Both the position numbers and the translations under genes were made by a program. From positions 1,479,501-1,543,500 of the forward strand of contig JAEILZ010000009.1 of the NCBI GenBank assembly GCA_018873225.1: a DNA stretch of 64,000 bases. The letters are read 5' to 3'. Source of the DNA: [Phialemoniopsis] sp. UDSM-2020. Taxonomy: Eukaryota > Ascomycota > Sordariomycetes > Thyridiales > Thyridiaceae. This document shows, in pieces, positions 8,643 through 20,326 of this stretch. The notes under the pieces were generated by a model. It saw only the letters and a list, made by a program, of their open reading frames with translations, was not told the origin of the DNA and did not search any database. Position 1 is the stretch's first letter. Every line of letters begins with the position of its first letter.

Positions 8643-10884
8643 TCAATCCACCTTGGCACCGTTGGCGCTGGTGCCCAGCAGGGGAGCCTTGAACTCTTTG
8701 CTACCCAAGTTGTCCTCCAGCCGGAAGTGGCCGCGCGTGCGCCGGAGCCGCCCCCGGAACCATGAGGCACAGCCCAGCGACAGGCCTAGAACACAGCCGA
8801 TGGTCAAGAAGGGGTGCTCCGAGAAGGTGACTCGCATGTCGAAGAAAATCTTCTCAAAGCTGGAGATGGTGAGCTTGGGCTTGATCTTTGGCGGCGATTG
8901 GGTGACTTTGTTAATTGTCTCAAGGATAGAAGTCCTGGAGGGCAGAATCGAGTTTCCGGTAATCGTCTGGTCCCAATAGCGACGGTTCTGTTGTCATGGT
9001 CAGTAAAGGAATTTCAGTTCAGGAAAATCAGGGTATTCTTACGTCTTCATCGTTGATGATGACCCGGTCGCCATCCTTGACATCAATGCCATAAGTGGTG
9101 CGGATCCACCTCTGCCAGAACACGCCGTCAACCCAGGCAAAGCCAACCTCCTTCTTCTCGGACCGATCCATGTTGATTCGGATGCTCTTGGCGGCACGGA
9201 GCGCTCGTTGGTCGTTCCTGTCTTCGGCTTCCTCAATTCGAAGTTGCTTGGCATCACGAAGCTCCTGGCGTTCCAGCTGGAAGAGCTGGATCTGTTTGTC
9301 CATCCACTCATTGGCAGCACTCTTCATCTCACGTCTGGCACCAATGAATGCATCCTGGTCCTCCCGGTTCAAGATGCCCAGAACGACAATCTTCCCGTCC
9401 ATGATTTCGCGAGCATTGGAGGCAGTCATCTCCGGAACTATCGGAAGCCAGACAGACTTCATCCAGGAGAGAACTCGGTTGTTGTCTCGCATCTCGTTCG
9501 GAGTCAAGGGTGTGTAATACGTTGGGCGTCCTTCCCGTGCCACCAGAAGTCTGGGCCACGTGGTAATCTTGAAGCGGTCATAGAGGGCAGGATCCTTGGT
9601 CTTGACAAGCTTCGCGCGGCCGATCAGGCTCAAAGGCAGCCGTTCCAAAGCCAAGAAGTCCTCACTAGTGGTGGCATGGTCGTAGAAATAGACAAAGATG
9701 ACCTCCTCCTTCTCCTCGAGCGCCTTGAAAGAGGCTTCGTCGACATCTTGCACGCCGGCGATCACGCTGATAGCTTTTTCGGCGTACTGAACGAAATCAC
9801 CCAGGCCGCGGAGACCATCATACTCGACGCGCTCGCCACCCTTGAACAAGAGAATTGTGGGGTATCCATGCAGACGGGCGTCCTTGCACAATCGCTGTTC
9901 GGCCTCGCAGTTGACCTCTCCGATGTTGAGCCTGCCCTTCATCTCCTTAGCTAGCTGCTGCCAGTTTGATGCCATAGCCTGGCAGTGGTGACACCAGGGG
10001 GCATAAAACTTGATGAACCAAGGCTCCTGGGTCATGGTGACCAGGGTCTGGAAGGTCTCGGCGGTCAAGGGCACAGAGACACCGTTGGGGTTGGGCGTGA
10101 CAGCCGGCTTCGCGGGCTTCTTTGGCGTGACCCTGTCGGCCACAATAGGGGCCTTCTTGACCGCATCGGCCTGCTTGGCGGAAGACGACTCTTTGGCGGC
10201 AGCAGACTGCTTAGCAGCAGGCGACTCCTTCACGGCAGGCGAGCCCGACTCGGCCGGGGCTTTCGCGTCGACAGTCCCGGTGGGCTTGCCCTTCGCACCA
10301 GGCTCCGGGAGAACAACATCGGCGGGTCGACTTCCTGGCTTCAACTCCTCCAAAGCCTTCTCAATCGTGCCGCTCAGCACGCTCATGTTCTTAGCACCCC
10401 TGGCACTCTCAATTGCCTCGCCCTTCTTGTACAAGACCGTTGTGGGGTAAGACGTCACGCCATGGTCGCTGCACAGATCATAATAGGCGATACAATTAAT
10501 CGTGGCGAAGCGGAAGTCGTAGTACTTGGAGAAAGACTCGGACTCCGAAGGCGTCGCGGAGGTGTAGTAGAACTCGTACAGCGTTTGGTACGTGGGTGCG
10601 AAGTCGATGCAGTGAGGGCAATAGGGGCTATACTAGAGTCAACCACTCATCCTTCGTATCATCAGGCGCACTGCCTCTTCTCACCTGTAATGCTTGACCA
10701 TCAACAACGATGTTGAATTAGCGACCTTGGCGAAGTTGTCGGGGGTCAACTCCAATAGTGGAGGGACCTTCTTATTATCGAAATATGTGTTTTCTCTTGT
10801 CGGATCATCCTCGACCAAGTCATCGCTCGCTGCGAGACCCAAGACGGCGGCACTAAGCCATAATGAAAGTGTCGAAAGCCTCAT
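8643..10884 (-). CDS. EPS1: Eps1-type membrane-bound protein disulfide isomerase
   Basis: ER oxidoreductase. Yeast Eps1 is a membrane PDI acting in quality control of membrane proteins. Exons are 10685-10884, 9043-10627 and 8643-8987; introns of 57 and 55 nt. The product is 709 aa against about 701 for yeast Eps1. Seen: signal peptide (residues 1-19, LWLSAAVLGLAAS); first thioredoxin domain with CPHC at 70-73 (HYSPYCPHC, created by the intron 1 join); an Ala/Lys/Ser/Pro-rich linker at about 170-245; second thioredoxin domain with CHHC at 279-282 (FYAPWCHHCQ); further thioredoxin-like regions without CxxC; a C-terminal transmembrane segment at about 652-671, then an Arg-rich cytosolic tail. 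There is no KDEL and no C-terminal KKxx; RGRLRR could serve as an arginine-based retention signal. The acceptor at 10628 was chosen because it alone restores the CPHC frame. Confidence 0.9.
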
Positions 10885-11566
10885 GGTGTTGCAACGCGAT
10901 GGTCACACAGTACGAGGCGCGATCAGGGCGGACTCCCTATCGTGGCCTGGCGGTCCACGTTGGAGGAGGCTGAGGAATCGGATTTGGGCGCACAGCGACA
11001 CAGCAATCTGGGGGGACGAAAAGAGAGTGTAGGACCGAGTCGCAGGAAGGAGGAAAAACGTCGACGTTGCTTGCGTCCGCAATGGCTCAGACCCAACGGC
11101 TGTGTTACCTGTACATAGAGGCAAAAGGTGATTCGTCGGGACAAGAAGGACCGTCGTGGAAGAAGAGAGCGGCAGCGGTCGAAAAGCGCCGAAAAGCGAT
11201 CGCTAGATTCCGGCAAAGGGAGGATTGGGCCGGCACTTCGTGAGCGAGTTTGTTGAAGATACTGGAAAAAGGGTCTGGCTTTTGGCAGGGGAGACAAGAC
11301 GGCCACGCAACAGGAAACGGCAGTGGTCAATCAGGAGGTGCAGCCCTGTCCAGGTCGGCCCCCCATGAAAAGGCCTGGAACCAATCCTGTCTGGGTTTCA
11401 AGATGGTGTACCGTGTTAATTACTTCTGGTGGAGACGAATAAGGCTTTTAGTCAGTAGCAGTACAGTGTGAACTAAACGAGTATGCCGAAATGGCTCTGC
11501 CAAGACAATTGAACTGACGCTACTGTACATAGGATTGTTCCAGTGATTAGGTGGGCAGCGAGGGAC

Positions 11567-11583
11567 TGGGGTTAGGGTTAGGG
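11567..11583 (+). repeat. Interstitial telomere-like TTAGGG repeat
   Basis: GGGG is followed by two complete TTAGGG units (11572-11577 and 11578-11583). TTAGGG is the telomere repeat of most filamentous fungi. Such short intergenic units can be binding sites for Tbf1/Teb1-like factors or scars of break repair. It directly abuts the purine tract. Confidence 0.75.
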
Positions 11584-11717
11584 AGGAAGACAGAAAAAAA
11601 AGAGACAGAAAGAAAAAAGACAGAGAGAAAAAGACAGAAAGAAAAAGATAGAAAGAAAAAGATAGAAAGAAAAAAGACAAAAAAACGAAAGATAGAATGA
11701 AAAAAGACAGAGAAAAT
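11584..11717 (+). repeat. A/G-rich degenerate tandem repeat (GACAGAAAGAAAAA-like)
   Basis: About 134 bases are almost purely A and G on the + strand. Degenerate units of about 14 bases are built from GACAGAAAG or GATAGAAAG plus A5-6. This is a microsatellite-like polypurine tract. It could exclude nucleosomes or form triplex structure, but function is unknown. Confidence 0.8.
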
Positions 11718-12175
11718 CCGCCACGTTGCCTTGATTGAACGAACTAGTGAATTTGTGCATCATCGATTGATTTCCAGTAGGTCTGCTCCTGTGAGAAAGG
11801 GATACATTTGGCTTGGTATGCCTTTATATTCACATACATGACTTCTAGTAATTAACTCCAAGCACGGTGGTAGAGAGCCTAGAGTTTTTGTGCGTGGCCT
11901 GCTTACACTTCTCTGAAAGCATTGAATGAATCGCAGCCAATTTTCGCTTGAGCTGCACGGTTCGTCACTTACGCCAGATGCCCATCCACATTCATAAGAC
12001 CTAGCTGCCCTGCAATGTGCCTTCCTCTTGACTCACTTCTCACCTTTACCTCAACAACCACCTTTCTTTATTATTTTCACTCAACTTGATACTGATTGTT
12101 ATTTGATACGTCAGGCCTCGCAGATCATGTCCAAGTTGTGAATCTTTTCTTGTGGTTTCCCATCTTTGATCGGGA

Positions 12176-13932
12176 ATGCCCTCGAACCCCCGCCTAAACA
12201 CCATGGACCAGTCGACGAAACGCAGGGCTCCAAGTGGAGATGTGCATCAAGAAATTCCAGAGTCTAGCAGCGAGCATGAAACCACTCTACGCTCGCTCAG
12301 TCACCCTATCAGCCCTCCCAGGAAGCGGGCCAGGATCGAGCTAACGGCAGGCGGTCAAGATGCATCCGAGGCAACATCCAGCGCTCAAAGCATCAAGTCT
12401 CCAGTACAGCTGACCTGGATTCGCGACTTACCGTCAGAAGCCAATGTTGATGCGGTCACACTCAGAGACATACTGGGTGATCCGCTCATCGCCGAGTGCT
12501 GGGAATTCAACTACCTCCACGATGTCGACTTTCTGATGAGTGCCTTTGACCAGGATGTCCGCCATCTTGTCAAAGTTCATATCGTCCACGGTTTCTGGAA
12601 GCGCGAGGATCCAAGTCGAGCCATGATCATTGTGCGTTCGAGCCTGACGGGCAGATCTATTTCGCCTCTTCACGAACGAGAGCTAACCAGCGGCATAGGA
12701 GCAAGCCGGCAATTACAAGAATGTGGAACTTCACTCGGCATTCATGCCCGAGATGTTTGGAACACATCACTCCAAGATGATGATTCTCTTACGTCATGAC
12801 GAGACAGCACAAGTGATCATACATACAGCAAACATGATCCCACGAGACTGGAGGAACCTGACACAAGGCATGTGGCGATCGCCGCTCTTGCCATTAAAAC
12901 AAGGCACCGCTAGAAACCCCCAAGAGACACCACCTTTTGGCAGTGGCGAGAAGTTCAAGGTCGATTTGTTGAACTATCTACGCGCATACGACGTTAGAAG
13001 GCCGACGTGCAAGCCATTGGTTGACCAGCTGAAGAAACACGACTTCTCTGCCATCCAGGCGGCATTGGTCGCAAGTGTTCCTGGTCGGCACAGCACCAGG
13101 GATGATTCTCCTACCCGCTGGGGCTGGGCTGCCATGAAACAATCCCTTCGGTCTGTTCCTGTGCAGGGTGGGAAGTCTGAGATTGTTGTCCAAATATCGT
13201 CGATAGCAACCCTGGGCCCTACGGACAATTGGTTGAAGAAGACCATGTTTGGGGCATTGAGCGCAGGAAAGGGTCTGCCAACCACACAGCCTGCCTTCAA
13301 GGTCGTCTTTCCAACGGCAGATGAAATACGGCGTTCTCTAGATGGGTACGAATCTGGAGGGTCCATTCATACTAAGATCGACTCTCCACAGCAGGCCAAA
13401 CAGCTTGTATATCTGAAGCCCCTATTCCACCACTGGGCTCATGATGCGCCCGAAGGAGCGAGTAAGTAATGTTCAATACACACATACATCGACCAAAACA
13501 TTGACTAACAATCGACCATGAGACCTGAAAGAAGATGTCGCATTGCAGGAGGCCGGCCGCAAGAGAGCAGCACCACACATCAAGACCTACGTCAGATATG
13601 GGGAGAAAGGCATTGACTGGGCGCTGTTGACCTCGGCGAACCTTTCCAAGCAGGCTTGGGGTGACAACGAAAACACCGTCGCTGGTGAAGTGCGCATCGC
13701 TTCCTGGGAGATCGGTGTCTTGGTTTGGCCGTCACTGTATGCTGAAGGAGCACGTATGGTTCCTACCTTTCAAACGGACAGCCCATCGTCGGATGCTGCT
13801 TCTGGTGGCGAGACCCTAGTGGGCTTCCGTTTGCCATACAATCTCCCTCTCCAGCCTTACGGCCCTAACGAAAAGCCTTGGGTTGCGACGGCATCGTACG
13901 CTGAGCCTGACTGGAAGGGTCAGAGGTGGTGA
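12176..13932 (+). CDS. TDP1: Tyrosyl-DNA phosphodiesterase 1
   Basis: Nuclear DNA-repair enzyme that hydrolyses 3'-phosphotyrosyl links left by trapped topoisomerase I. Exons are 12176-12631, 12699-13461 and 13532-13932; total 539 aa, as in yeast Tdp1 (544). Seen: a disordered N-terminus with a PPRKRAR nuclear-localisation-like stretch; the first HxK motif in GTHHSKMMIL (H176, K178); the block IIHTANMIPRDW; the second HxK in PHIKTYVRY (H422, K424) followed by SANLSKQAWG. These are the two catalytic half-sites of the phospholipase-D fold. Intron 1 has donor GTGCGT and branch GCTAAC. Intron 2 has a GTAAGT donor and a perfect ACTAAC branch; its acceptor (AAG at 13531, or GAG at 13522) is uncertain by three residues and both keep frame. 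An in-frame ATG at 12203 is an alternative start. Confidence 0.93.
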
Positions 13933-14158
13933 GCGCACGGCTCTGTTGGGGGACCGACATTGTCAGAACACTCGGACATGGGAACAACGGCACTGATGAC
14001 TGATTCGTATTTTATGTTGATACCCACGAATAGCTAGGTCGGATGAGTGCTGCCGATTCAAGGCTAGCATGCGAAAGACAATCGTACCACATGTACGCGT
14101 TTCTTCTTCCAATCGTCAAAGCATGATTCGTATTCACAGTGCCCCCCTCTGCGGGCGT

Positions 14159-14630
14159 CTAGGCGCCGACAGCCTCGGGCTCCTTGTTGGCGTCGAAGCC
14201 GTAGGTGGTCTTCATGCTCTCGATCTTGGCAACGTACTTCTCCTGGGCCTGCTCGGCGGTGATGCCCTCGTCGACAAGCTTCTGCCAGGCGTTCTTCTTG
14301 GCCTTGCCCTGTAATCGCAACCGGGTTAGGTCAAGTTTTCTTGCACTGGCGACATGCAATCCTGCGGTGGGAGCATGGTGCGTACCTTCAGGTCGAACAT
14401 GCCCGGGGCGGGAGCCTTGGAGATGTCCTCGCCATTGGCAATCTTGAAGAGACCTTGGAGAAAAGTGTTAGTGCAACCGAATTGTTGTCGACGGGGTGGT
14501 TTGCGCCTGTATCGCAAATGGCGGGGCCAAGCTCACCGTAGAGCTCAAGAAGGTCGTCGTTGCTGGGCTTGGAGGTAAGCTTCTTGGAGTCAATGACTGC
14601 CTGCTTGAAAGCCTCGCTCTGGGTCGCCAT
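14159..14630 (-). CDS. ACB1: Acyl-CoA-binding protein
   Basis: Small cytosolic carrier of medium- and long-chain acyl-CoA esters. Exons are 14537-14630, 14386-14453 and 14159-14308; introns 83 and 77 nt; total 103 aa, slightly longer than the usual 86-92 because of a C-terminal extension. Seen: the four-helix ACBP domain in order (ATQSEAFKQAV; NDDLLELYGLFKIANGED with the conserved YGLFK block formed across intron 1; GMFDLKGKAKKNAWQKL across intron 2; EEKY-type block AQEKYVAKIESM). The KxxxW of KKNAWQ and the Tyr of LYGLFK are expected ligand-contact positions. It is convergent with TDP1, the two stops lying about 230 bases apart, and shares the 1.9-kb divergent region with the AIFM2-like gene. 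Confidence 0.95.
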
Positions 14631-16552
14631 TGTGGAATGATGTATATGTTCGAAAGAATCGGTGTATGTCTAGAGAGAGCAGAAAGCAAGCCTGTTTGGA
14701 GTCTTGGAAAAGGGGATCGTGAAGTGTCGTGTGGCCAATTGTTGAGTGTGCGGGTTCCAAGTGTTGAGAAAGGACGAGCGGAGCTATCCTACGTAAATGG
14801 GGACCTCTTTGGCGGGGTAGTAGTGCTGTAGGAGAGAGCTTGAACGAGTATTAGGCCGAGGGAAGCCAGCACATGTGCGCCTGCGATTGAGGGGTTTGGA
14901 GCTGGAGTGGCCCATAATTCAAGCGTCATTTGACAGGGCCGAGCCTTGAGATGGGCGGTCTGATCTTGGTCCTGGTCTTGGCGGTGCCTCTTGACTTTCA
15001 TCATGCTTACCTCCCGACTTACACGTGCACCGTTTTTGTGTCACCTGCAGCGTGGCCGGCCAGTTGGGGCCAGAGATGCACCAGGAACGCCTCCAGGGGT
15101 GCTTTTCCGATGAAGCTAACATTTATTTTGAATCGAAAGACATTACCCATTTGTGGTATTCCAGGGACCAAAGCCAGCAACCCCACGGCCATTTACTCTC
15201 TGAATCCTAGTAAACAAGAAGCTCTCATGGCAACGGTTTTGAGCCTATGTCAGGAATCTCCTGTAGACATCCGTGGTGAGTTGAATCACAGTCAACGATC
15301 TCTGACTATCATTACGTCCTAGTAAATGGTCGTGCTTTTCCAGCTATTCTGCTCGAGCCCGGCTCAACCTTACGACATCCCGGTAGAAGACAAGCGCAAA
15401 AGCTTCGACATGAGAATTCTAGCTATCAATGTTCATCGCAAGCAATACGACTGCTTCGATCTGCCCTTTTCCTGAGGATAGGTTATTGAAATACACCCCA
15501 CTCATCTGTCACTGAAGATGTGCTACTTTAGTTGTAGTTGTAATCTCAGGCCTATATACCATAACCGCTGGTACCATTGTGTACTGGTTAGTACTTTTGG
15601 CCTAGTGGTTTCTTCTGTTGTTGCTTCGGTCCCGGGAAATATGGATCTATCCATCTCGCAAGTCCGTCTCAAAGATCTCAGCCCTACATGTCGACTTGTT
15701 CATAAAATGCAAGTATACAATGGAAATAGTATTGATGCTTTATAAACTGATGCTACAGTTCAAAATATCATCTATACCTGCTTTTGAATTAGTACCACTT
15801 AATTTCCCCATGCATTGCCAGGTGCGTCAAGTCTGAAGACATTGATGCGTGTGCTTTTGCTACCTGAACGTTTCAGCGATCTGGTCAGGCGGCTCCTTAG
15901 GGCTCCGCCGGCCAACGGACTCAGCCTGCTCCGACTTCACGACTGCAATGCTAAAGGAAAGGATTAGCCCGGAGCTGATTAGAACCGACCAGCCGACTTT
16001 CTCAATGGGAGCAGTGGATTCCAGGGTATTTTTGAATAGGGAGCATGCCAATCATGCCAAGCAATGGTCATGCTCTGTTTGCATCAAATCAAGAAGTCGG
16101 GACCGACGACACGAGTCCTCGAAGATTAGCTAAGACCTTGTTTAGCTCAGTCATGATTATTAATGTGGTTTTTTGAGGCTGCTATCATTGACATGGCTAT
16201 GCCTCTTCTGGGCTCTTGGAGGAGCGCCTGTGCTGCCGTATGGGGGAAGTGGATGGCACCTGCATGACAGCTTTGTTTGTGTTGTCCGGCCGGTAGCTCC
16301 TAGCACGAGAATGCGTATCGCAGGTACCTTTGTTTCGTCCCATAAGAAGTGAGAGCTTCCCCAACCCGATTTCCGAAACGTCGGACTTCTTGGGAGGCTG
16401 TATTTCAATCCTGCAAAACCTTTTCTTTGAGGCATTGCTACCTAGATCTTGTCATCCTCTCTTCCAAATAAATCGTACATTGCCCAAATTCGCACAATCC
16501 TCGGATCTCCCATCTTCAACCACCTACAAGTACAACCATTGTCCTCACAGCC
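14631..16552. promoter_or_regulatory. 1.9-kb divergent intergenic region, ACB1 / AIFM2-like gene
   Basis: This contains both promoters. Its middle (about 15500-15830) is AT-richer than flanking coding DNA. Short ORFs on both strands lack domains and consistent codon bias. I searched by eye for tRNA B-boxes and 5S-like sequence and saw none. Confidence 0.5.
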
Positions 16553-17872
16553 ATGGCCAAGACTGTCGTAATCTTGGGAGGCTCATACGCCGGCCTTCAC
16601 ATCGCACACGCGCTTTTGAAGAACGAAAAAGACCTCAAAGTCGTTCTAGTATCAAAGGTAAACCCAACATCGAGATTCTCTAAAATGCTGTCCAGAATGA
16701 AATGTCAGGAGGGTGTTAGACATGGACAAGCGTGGGGGGACCCTACACATTGATGAAAATGAAGTTGAAAGAACTTTCAAGTGCCAGATCAGCTAACACC
16801 CATCACAGAACAGCCACTTCTACTGGAACATTGCCTCTGTGCGCGCCATCATCCCCGGCCTGGTCAAGGATGAGCAGATTTTCGGCTCCATTGAGAAGGC
16901 TCTGAGCCGGTACCCCCAGGACCGGTACGAGTTCATCGTCGGCAGCGCCACCGCCTCGGACTTTGCCGGCAAGACGGTGACCGTCACGACCCAGGACGGC
17001 GCCGAGAAGCAGCTCACCTACGACCACCTCGTGCTCGCGACCGGTGCCCGCACCGCCGGCGACGAGAGCGTCCCCTGGAAAGTCGCCGGCACGTACGAGC
17101 AGGGCCTCGGCCTGCTGCACGCGACGCAGGAGCGCGTCAAGGCCGCCAAGCACTTCGTCGTCGCGGGCGCCGGCTCCACGGGCGTCGAGACGGCGGCCGA
17201 GCTGGGCTTTGAGTACGGCAAGGACCGCGAGGTGGTGCTCCTGTCGTCGGACAAGGAGCTCCTCGGCGGCGACAGCCTCGCCGGCAACGCGCTGGGCGAG
17301 CTCAAGAAGCTCAACGTCAAGGTGCGCACCGAGGCCCGCGTCGAGTCGACCCAGACGCTGCCCGACGGCAAGACCGAGGTCAAGCTCGCCGGCGGCGAGA
17401 CCATCGTCACCGACGTCTACCTGCCCACGTTTGGCCTGACGCCCAACTCCGAGTACGTCGACGCCAAGTACCTGACCGACAAGAAGTACGCGAGCATCGA
17501 CGCCGAGTACCGTGTCAAGGGCGCCGACGGCGTGTGGGCCGCCGGAGACATCGTCTCCCAGCCCCGGGCCGGCTTCATGATCACCCAGAAACAGGTATGT
17601 CTTGAGCCCAGCAAGTGAAGCTCTCGATGCCGGTACTGACAATTTCATAGGCTGCCGGAGTGGCCAAGAACATCGGCCTCGCTGCCGCCGGCAAGCTGCC
17701 CATGCCCGTCAAGCTGCTGCCCGTCGACATCTACGCCGTCGCCACCGGACGCAGCAGAGGTGTCGGCCGCGCTGGCCCCGTCAAGCTCTTCTCCATCATG
17801 GTGTACATGGCCAAGGGCAAGACTCTGGCCGTAGAGAGGATGGCCGGCTACATCGATGGCTCCATCGCCTAG
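16553..17872 (+). CDS. AIFM2/FSP1-like NAD(P)H:quinone-type FAD oxidoreductase
   Basis: Two-dinucleotide-fold flavoprotein of the AIF / NDH-2-like family. Animal AIFM2 (FSP1) reduces ubiquinone and vitamin K; the fungal substrate is unproven. Exons are 16553-16657, 16809-17594 and 17651-17872; 370 aa. Seen: N-terminal FAD fold VVILGGSYAGLHIA (residues 5-18); DHLVLATGA strand closing the FAD site; NAD(P)H fold HFVVAGAGSTGVETAAELG in the middle; second FAD block GVWAAGDIVSQP near the end of exon 2; a C-terminal dimer-type region. There is no membrane segment and no presequence, and residue 2 is Ala, so the N-myristoylation used by human FSP1 is absent. Intron 1 (151 nt) is the longest in the window; intron 2 is 56 nt. 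The gene is convergent with END3. Confidence 0.88.
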
Positions 17873-18245
17873 TCGCCGAACCAACAAGATCCCAGGGCTT
17901 TTCGATGTTGTCGCTCGTCCTCGCAATGATGACCTGTTTCCTGGTTTTTGGGGAGGGGAGGGGTGAGAGAAGAAAGGTTGACGAAAGGGAGCCAAAGGAA
18001 GATATCAATACCCCTATTTTGCAGTGCGATGCGTTGCTCGTTCCTTATACCACCAGACTAGAACTCAGGCAGATAATACCGTCGAATCGGGCCTCTTAAT
18101 AATCAGTAGGAGGTGGAAATGCCTCTCGAAGTTTTTAGGTCATACATTATATTCTCATGGCGGCTGTTTTGCTTCTTGACTCTCTTCTCTATCTACATTG
18201 GTGCATTCAATCATCCAATCGACACAAAGACGCCCGTCCCCTCCC
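17873..18245. other. Convergent 3' intergenic region (AIFM2-like / END3)
   Basis: This 373-base spacer between convergent stop codons holds only the two 3' untranslated regions. Nothing else is supported. Confidence 0.6.
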
Positions 18246-19606
18246 TCATGATCTCCCGACCTTCTCGTCCTCAATCTCCCTCCGCAGCTGCTCCAGCACC
18301 TGTTCCCTCGACCGCAGGTGCGTCTCGAGCCCCTCGACCTGCTCCCGCACCGTCGCCAGGTCCTCCGAGATGCCCTTGAGGCTGCTGCCCTCCTTGCTCT
18401 TGCCCGTGCCCTCCTCGAGCTCGCGCAGCTCCTTGCGCTTGTAGTCGAGCAGCTGCTCGAGCTCGCGCTTGACGAGGGCGGGCTTGGACTCGCGCTTGCC
18501 GCCGCCGCGCCGGCGCTCGGCGTCGGCCTCGACGCGCTCCATCTTGGCGTCGAGGTCCTGCAGCTGCTTCTTGAGGCGCACCTCCTCCCAGTCGTCCGTC
18601 TTCTCGGTCGAGAAGTCGGTGCCGGCCGTCTTGAAGCCGCTGCGGCCGAGGCGCGTCAGGTACTGGTCGCCAAACTTGGCCTTGCGGCCCGTCGAGGTCT
18701 CGTCGTCGGCGCGCGTGGCCCAGCGCGAGGAGGCGGCCGCGCCGGCCCCGGTGCGCTGGTTGTCGAGCTGGTAGTCGATCTGGTTGCGCTCGAAGGAGGA
18801 GCGCAGGCTGGCGGGGACGGTGCGCGGGATGCGGAACCCTTCGTGCCGGTTGTTGAGGATGTGGAGGAAGGCGAGGCAGGCGTCCTTGTTGATGGAGGGG
18901 GCGGCGGAGGGGTTGATGAGGTTCCAGGCGGAGCGGATGTCGGTGTCGGGGACGTCGAGGGATTCGTATAGGTCTTCGAGGGACGAGACTGGTTCGGTTC
19001 CATGTTAGTATTCTAAGGTGAGAGCTGCTTTGGCAGTGTAGATAGCGCAAGACTCACATGCTACCTCGCCTCGCATATCTCTGTTTTCCTGGTATATCGA
19101 CTCGTACTTGGCCTTATCTGCCGGCTTCATGTACCACTCGAAGCCATCCTTGAGGCCCGGGGAATCATCATCGTCCTCTACCTGCTCGAATTGCGGGGCC
19201 TTGCCGGTAATAGCTCTGTTGGCTTGCACGAGATGTGCCTTTGACTCGGGCACCAGCCAGTCTGGTAGGGTTGTCGGGACGTCATTGTATTCCTAGGGGA
19301 CAAGTCAATATCAGCTACAGCTCGGCCTTCCGGATGGACAATACAGGACAGATGCTGGTAACTCACGCCGTTGAGAAGGTCAAATATGACGCGCATAGCA
19401 ACGCAGAACTCCTCAAAGTCCAGGTTGCCATCGTTGTCGACGTCGGCCAGGTCCCACACCCTCTCGAGCTGGTCGTCCCGCAGGCCGCTGTTCTTTAGCA
19501 CGGGAGCTGCTTGCTCGCCAGTGAGGTACTTCCCGCCATTGGTCCGGGACGAGAAGATGTTCCAGTACGTCTCGATCTCCTGTGCTTCGATACGCGGCGG
19601 CGCCAT
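18246..19606 (-). CDS. END3: End3, EH-domain actin and endocytosis regulator
   Basis: End3 forms the Pan1-Sla1-End3 complex at cortical actin patches and is needed for endocytic internalisation. Exons are 19367-19606, 19058-19292 and 18246-18988; introns 74 and 69 nt; total 405 aa, normal for fungi. Seen: an N-terminal EH domain with a canonical calcium-type EF loop [13 protein letters not shown] at 55-67; a second EH-like region ([19 protein letters not shown] into [18 protein letters not shown]) spanning exons 2 and 3; then a long charged coiled coil from about residue 285 to the end. Intron 2 has an exact ACTAAC branch. The DNA of exon 3 is so GC3-biased that long mirror ORFs arise on the + strand; those are not genes. 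Confidence 0.93.
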
Positions 19607-20326
19607 GTCTGTTTTGCCCTGGGTTGTGTGCCTATCGGATTGGCGTGTCGATGGATTTGGTCAATCCCAACCGGGTGGGTTGGCGTTGGAAGCGGCGGTC
19701 GGAGAGCCGGGTTAGGGGGGGCTCGCGCGGTGCGCACTGACCTGGCAGAGGCGCAAGGTGAGGCACAACTGCTCTAGATACTAGCGACAGAATTGCGCAA
19801 AAAATGGCTACCGGGAAGTTCGACCTGGTCTCGAGATTGAGTATTTCGAGTGCTGGTTGTCTTGTGACGTGGGATGGTGGCTTGCCCCAGTTCTGTACGC
19901 AATGGTCGGCGGCTGGTGCTGATGAAGCTCCAGGAACGAGCGCTCTCCACTGTGGGTCTCCTGGTCATAGCACAGCGTCCTTGCATATCAAGTGCATTCA
20001 TTACGTGGCTGAGAGCATTGAAGAATTGCATGTCTAGTCCTGAGCATGTTTGGTTCTGTTATCACTTTCAGGATACTGGAAACTTTTTCCATTTGTTCGC
20101 TACTTGACAAAAGTAAAACTTTGTTGTCTCGTTTCGAAAAGAACACATGCCTTCGCATGAAGCCTATAACACTTTTATCTCAGTCATGTGAAATTCATCG
20201 ATTACAGCTCTCTGAATGTAGGCAGTCATGGCATTGGGAGCCATATCATATAGACTCCTCGGGACCATCCGGGCTTCCAAAATCGGTCTAATCTAAGCAA
20301 GTCAAGACCCTCATGAAGCTCACAGC
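19607..20326. promoter_or_regulatory. END3 promoter and PLD 3' region
   Basis: About 720 bases contain the END3 promoter (reading leftward) and the 3' untranslated end of the phospholipase D gene. The right half is AT-richer. No ORF with coding character is present. Confidence 0.5.

Larger units (their letters stand above)
10885..12175. other. 1.3-kb intergenic region, divergent promoters of EPS1 and TDP1
   Basis: The EPS1-like gene (-) and TDP1 (+) diverge from here. The region holds a short telomere-like repeat and a purine-rich simple-sequence tract, described separately. ORFs in the tract only reflect its low complexity. No gene is supported. Confidence 0.6.

Noticed and set aside
11420..11763. 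Phe/Ser/Leu-rich ORFs on the - strand
   Set aside because: They are only the translation of the A/G simple-sequence tract.
14094..14099. ACGCGT (MCB-like) hexamer
   Set aside because: It lies between the convergent ends of TDP1 and ACB1, so it is not in a promoter position.
16803..17648. 281-codon ORF on the - strand opposite the AIFM2-like gene
   Set aside because: It is the antisense shadow of exon 2, whose sense strand encodes intact FAD and NAD(P)H folds.
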